Positions 62,401 through 64,000 of a stretch of DNA of 64,000 bases are shown piece after piece. Position numbers and translations under genes: made by a program. The notes under the pieces are model-generated. The model was not told where the DNA came from. It made no database searches and was given only the letters and a program-made list of their open reading frames with translations. Source of the DNA: a virus. Each line of letters begins with the position of its first letter. Positions within the stretch are counted from its first letter, which is position 1. The DNA lies in the IMG/VR virus record IMGVR_UViG_3300034198_024209, positions 1 through 64,000 of that record; one strand, written 5' to 3'.

Positions 62401-64000
62401 ATAATGAACACTGATAGTAAGTTTGATGGATATTCGCTTTTGTCTAGTAATTCAAGGAACTTAGGGGTAAATTTTGAAAATAACAATTTTTATGATTTTT
62501 GTGACGGTTTTACTGTAGACTTTTGGTTTAAATTTTTAGGTTACGACACGTCTGTAGATTCTTGGTATAACACTAACTCACATCTAATTCGTTTTAGTAG
62601 CTCTTATTATAAGTTTGGAGAATGGAGCGTTTATTTGAGTGAGGAGTCCAACAATGTTTACTTGAACGTATCTGGTCCAGATAATTTTATATTAAATGAT
62701 AAAAATAAACTAATACAACTCAACCAATGGAATCATTTTGCTTGGTCATATGACCCAAAAACATTTAATCATATAATATTTTTAAATGGAATAATTTATA
62801 AAACAGGAATTAAACCAATTTATGTAACTGACTCTACTGTTACAAAATATTTTAGAATATGCTCTAGGCCCAACTGGTCTTACCACGTTTTCAATGGTTA
62901 TGTAGATGAACTTTATTTTACCTCAAAAATAAGATATACTCAGGACTTTAATTTACCGACCTCCCCGTATAATAGCTCAAAGCCAGACTCACTTGTGTTA
63001 GATATATCTAAAGACAGTCTAATAAGGGGGGGCAATTATACATCTTCCAGTGACGATCTAGAAATAAACAATAGAACAAATTTGTATTCATCTCGCTCGA
63101 CAAGAGATAATAAATTTGGACTCAGGCTAGTTAAGAGTAATTGGAACCCCGTAAACGGGCAAATAGGAAGACTATTTATAAATCAAATAACACAAATAGA
63201 TAAAAATGCAGCAGTTGTTTATTTAAATGGAGCCTCTAATGAATCTCTATCTAGTAATGATTTATTGCAAGTAAGCGTAGACAATGGAATTACTTGGACT
63301 AATACTTCAACCAACAATCTTTTTTCTGGGTGGGAAATAAATAACAATCAATATGAAACAACATCTACTTATGAAGCAACTTATGGGCTTTTAATAACTA
63401 TACAGCACAATAAAACTAATTTTATTTTACTTAGAGCATTAAAATTTTCTCACACACAAAATCAGACATCTAATGTTATTGTTTTTGACAACTTTGTTCA
63501 GGCCCCAGATATATCTTCTATAATTGCTTTGTCATATAAGACTACAATAATAAGAATTAATTATTCATACACCGAATCATCTAATACATTGAAATATCAA
63601 TACTCAATAAATAATACAAGTGATTTTGTTGACGTAAGTAATGTAAACACATTTTCAAGCTATTTGGTAGTCCAGGACACGCAAATTGACAGAACACTTT
63701 TTATTAAAATAAGGGCAATCGATCAAAACAACATTCCATCGTTTTCATCAAATTCAAAATTAATTGAATTCAACTTATATCAACCAGTAATATTAGCTGC
63801 ATCTCTCTCTGCTGACATAAATAAGCCGATAACAAATAATTTACCGCTTGCCGTTTTATATACAATTGATTTTGGTCCATTAGAGCCATCATCTTTTCAG
63901 TACTATTTTGGCGAGCAAGACAATACAAGCTCATGGAGTGATGTTGCATCTAGCTCTGTTTTGATAAGCTCAAATGTGGCATCAATTAATTTATCTGTAT
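56461..64000 (+). CDS. Giant fibre/adhesin protein: RCC1-like repeats, LamG-like domains, FGE-sulfatase domain (3' end outside window)
   Basis: The frame is open from the ATG at 56461 to the window edge, at least 2,513 residues. Residues 1-350 are RCC1-like repeats (SCGRDHSLVLKEDG, AWGSNEYGQSNVP, AWGDNTYGQCNVP). Residues 360-570 are LamG-like (YTIELWFYPIGNQNG). Residues 1561-1724 match the formylglycine-generating-enzyme family: KEVTVNEWEQV, SNISWFDAIKFCN, YRLPLEIEWDYAARGG, NEIAVYDMSGNISEWV. Residues 1976-2166 are a second LamG-like domain (FTVDFWFKF..., NQWNHFAWSYD). The end looks like a fibronectin-type domain. The FGE fold is also the C-type lectin fold used by variable phage receptor-binding proteins, so binding rather than catalysis is likely. 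Confidence 0.85.
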   Translation, partial: MDIACLENTSLLIGKTDRILYSFGFSPTICSDPDLVIQVSCGRDHSLVLKEDGLVDAWGNIYSLTENTMHRPPAGLRGIKYISAGEKHGLAVESIHNSVIAWGSNEYGQSNVPESIAGIEYLNEPVAKVGAGYSYSLALMESGTILAWGDIVGQPPSSLSTKTVVDISTKGKHSLALIDDGTVIGWGQITNLDASSVIHTDAGSIIPVGLNNVTKISAGFSHCLALKSDGTVVAWGDNTYGQCNVPSGLNNVYSICAGYKHSLVIKNDGSIVGWGDNTYNQCSWSQLSHVQSGAIQPKVEAYGQTSYVLTRGGDLYFCGTSGSINSTSTLVDSNVQDFRVFDSSDVTFSSNVYTPPSVGLYLNSNNSSNLDNFFIGSLGNGYAVSYTIELWFYPIGNQNGKTLLADTFANNQCSFALAWFNNEGTGAGSGFKFGFYGRKRIYVGCTLNYYTSYQWYTQSAGAPWLNTWNHVLISLETEQIASGGTIGGKTNLGGYKYNTRAYLNGVHQSSEEHYVLVPSCGAGSTISAYTYSAEGGIPLSNSIKIGRRWDNNSTQYKFNGYVRNCQIKHGEKKLKNETFTPTPVNTVLTPIQNDLSMQFTSNNAGELYSYFSQGSYFYDFTPVGDGCAVYKKIDGTTNWHGSGTDNRRPSFESVPNRMPMLQYGFEIDSTGKLKQASGDLALHGGNFYYLNNLLNSPVEDVISISSSSRIHSFYDGNTNCHLIILTKFGIVSFAPFSQYSTVSNKVSVAKWMRDLRTVSDWLYDSSPNNTPFYYNPQLRSLELNTSTNPPSPNRLYANQNISVKVVNTGVGDSSNDSYTVINDKDYIPPLNSYFCYCKGLPNLLYVSQSDCQIRGNTYEAANFDIYINLNNFLIDPSLRLLRPARLRINKYSYFFHQLGYANVFIPDTLNNVVDENQFLLSISGLPKNNAVLDNGVNLKLNVDYNGKKNLPKIPGEYIVTITTYDFNVHCIRSFCIYVGEPGIALNGNKEITGQNIVPSNNRANAFLKYCRLKDKVSEISSGDTSFFHDDEILSIDEEIPLKIIQQSLIFRKPILFKNNCIYVSSGYQEYYYLDVNGLTSTICADNVTGTYKYGSDNFPQRSRMVFFDPSVEIKYRDFRISYKQTYLYPSAPSFNSLFFWSSTLDPRTDQSTYSLTESNGSIGIINSQPRYFANDINLYNVETKIPFITPFQAPHFTDKSGTASSCIYREIYRNGSKIEIKDGPTPNPDGSYGWAIIEDYIYISRYIGLIFSDDVYNTGETTDSIISDISLSVGNETIDYSKPFKPILLSNSNVESNSFRAMWKRSAEMTSALMDISTDLNFSNILRQDVVCTGSTQYSFPDSGSNRYFDLNNNGITDVSKAIRENTNYYYRIKHKKNEIVGDYSATQLVSTLFEKIKVNIVNYFIGSQEQNIPVPGESNSGFPFSSIYKNSGQTYLYKIDFASDGQTYVNNIDRTGNNSSDAITIKIYIKGAQYFLFSYVINRYGQLIDSPQGFLSESTSILASNKNITVKEYTFSPDIRDLNLEIRAYPINSLTDFVYVDTFSGVNFLGFNSVLPFFIANKEVTVNEWEQVRLYAEERDWGYDLPAASNYSSVHEPMSNISWFDAIKFCNAKSEMNWLSPVYLNLDDTVYKNGQSVLPQIKWSNSGYRLPLEIEWDYAARGGAFSGSYLYSGSNLPNSVSVNSSNSGNAKNEVATLAPNEIAVYDMSGNISEWVLDNYSPADPVPTSQQNPDYLSTVLLLHFNDESPPLTLGLYEPINSDGGQSRFLATAYTFPSYIGFKLGPGVRIRNCKILLNGPNIEKTFGLNHGWDLIKYFTFTHNINTTAEGIGTEGGSPGFPWSNDVCGFYLDISPSEIASSTSITIDYEYTSSWASKQGIAFWNNVSTPTGFNGDISSDWIGTWDNQTYARLSSNINRNTIINQSSRDGSIHRRRTIIQKTAGQYHFITESSAISFPTINDSSLLGLSPLNYSNSSPSSPVIMNTDSKFDGYSLLSSNSRNLGVNFENNNFYDFCDGFTVDFWFKFLGYDTSVDSWYNTNSHLIRFSSSYYKFGEWSVYLSEESNNVYLNVSGPDNFILNDKNKLIQLNQWNHFAWSYDPKTFNHIIFLNGIIYKTGIKPIYVTDSTVTKYFRICSRPNWSYHVFNGYVDELYFTSKIRYTQDFNLPTSPYNSSKPDSLVLDISKDSLIRGGNYTSSSDDLEINNRTNLYSSRSTRDNKFGLRLVKSNWNPVNGQIGRLFINQITQIDKNAAVVYLNGASNESLSSNDLLQVSVDNGITWTNTSTNNLFSGWEINNNQYETTSTYEATYGLLITIQHNKTNFILLRALKFSHTQNQTSNVIVFDNFVQAPDISSIIALSYKTTIIRINYSYTESSNTLKYQYSINNTSDFVDVSNVNTFSSYLVVQDTQIDRTLFIKIRAIDQNNIPSFSSNSKLIEFNLYQPVILAASLSADINKPITNNLPLAVLYTIDFGPLEPSSFQYYFGEQDNTSSWSDVASSSVLISSNVASINLSV

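Overview
This is a contiguous piece of a large double-stranded DNA phage genome. Every convincing gene lies on the plus strand. Genes are tightly packed, with many ATGA-type overlaps. The left part carries a replication module and the right part carries long, repeat-rich fibre or adhesin-like proteins. Most start codons sit behind A-rich, Shine-Dalgarno-free leaders, and one secreted protein has a signal peptide ending in ...SAIAQ. Both habits are common in Bacteroidota, so a Bacteroidota (possibly flavobacterial) host is my inference rather than something proven here. Only the first gene (helicase C-terminus) and the last (giant fibre protein) are cut by the window edges.

Layout. 0-11.5 kb is the replication and recombination module: DnaB-like helicase end, zinc-finger/TOPRIM primase, a DnaE-type polymerase III alpha split over two reading frames, a probable ssDNA-binding protein, a RecA/UvsX-like recombinase and a RuvC-like resolvase. 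Between primase and polymerase lie about 1.2 kb of G+C-rich sequence without a believable gene. This stretch folds into three tandem structured RNAs that share a 5'/3' architecture with covarying helices. 11.5-17 kb holds hypothetical genes, an AT-hook protein, a fourth structured RNA behind a sigma70-like promoter, and several hairpins or terminators.

17.1-23.5 kb is a ubiquitin-like conjugation gene set resembling PRTRC or Bil-type bacterial systems: a beta-grasp Ubl, an E2-like protein, an E1/ThiF protein and a JAB/JAMM protease-like protein, mixed with proteins of unknown role. It is followed by a degenerate phosphatase-like protein, a macro-domain protein and a methyltransferase-like protein.

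25.5-42 kb is a mixed metabolic and accessory region. It has tRNA-Leu(TAA), tRNA-Pro(TGG), tRNA-Arg(TCT), a metallophosphoesterase, an FG-GAP-like protein, a prolyl-4-hydroxylase-like oxygenase, a SET-domain protein, RNase HI, class I ribonucleotide reductase (beta then alpha), ThyX, a MazG-like pyrophosphohydrolase, a YopX-family protein and many small conserved phage proteins.

42-64 kb is a modular fibre or adhesin locus. It includes paralogous tail-fibre-like proteins, RCC1/LamG proteins, a DUF285/BspA-type repeat protein, a roughly 1,000-residue collagen-like Gly-X-Y protein and a giant open protein (at least 2,513 residues) combining RCC1-like repeats, two LamG-like domains and an FGE-sulfatase (C-type-lectin-like) domain.

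The two strongest candidates for an undescribed system are the three tandem paralogous structured RNAs at 1701-2890 and the phage-encoded ubiquitin-like cassette at 17115-22488.
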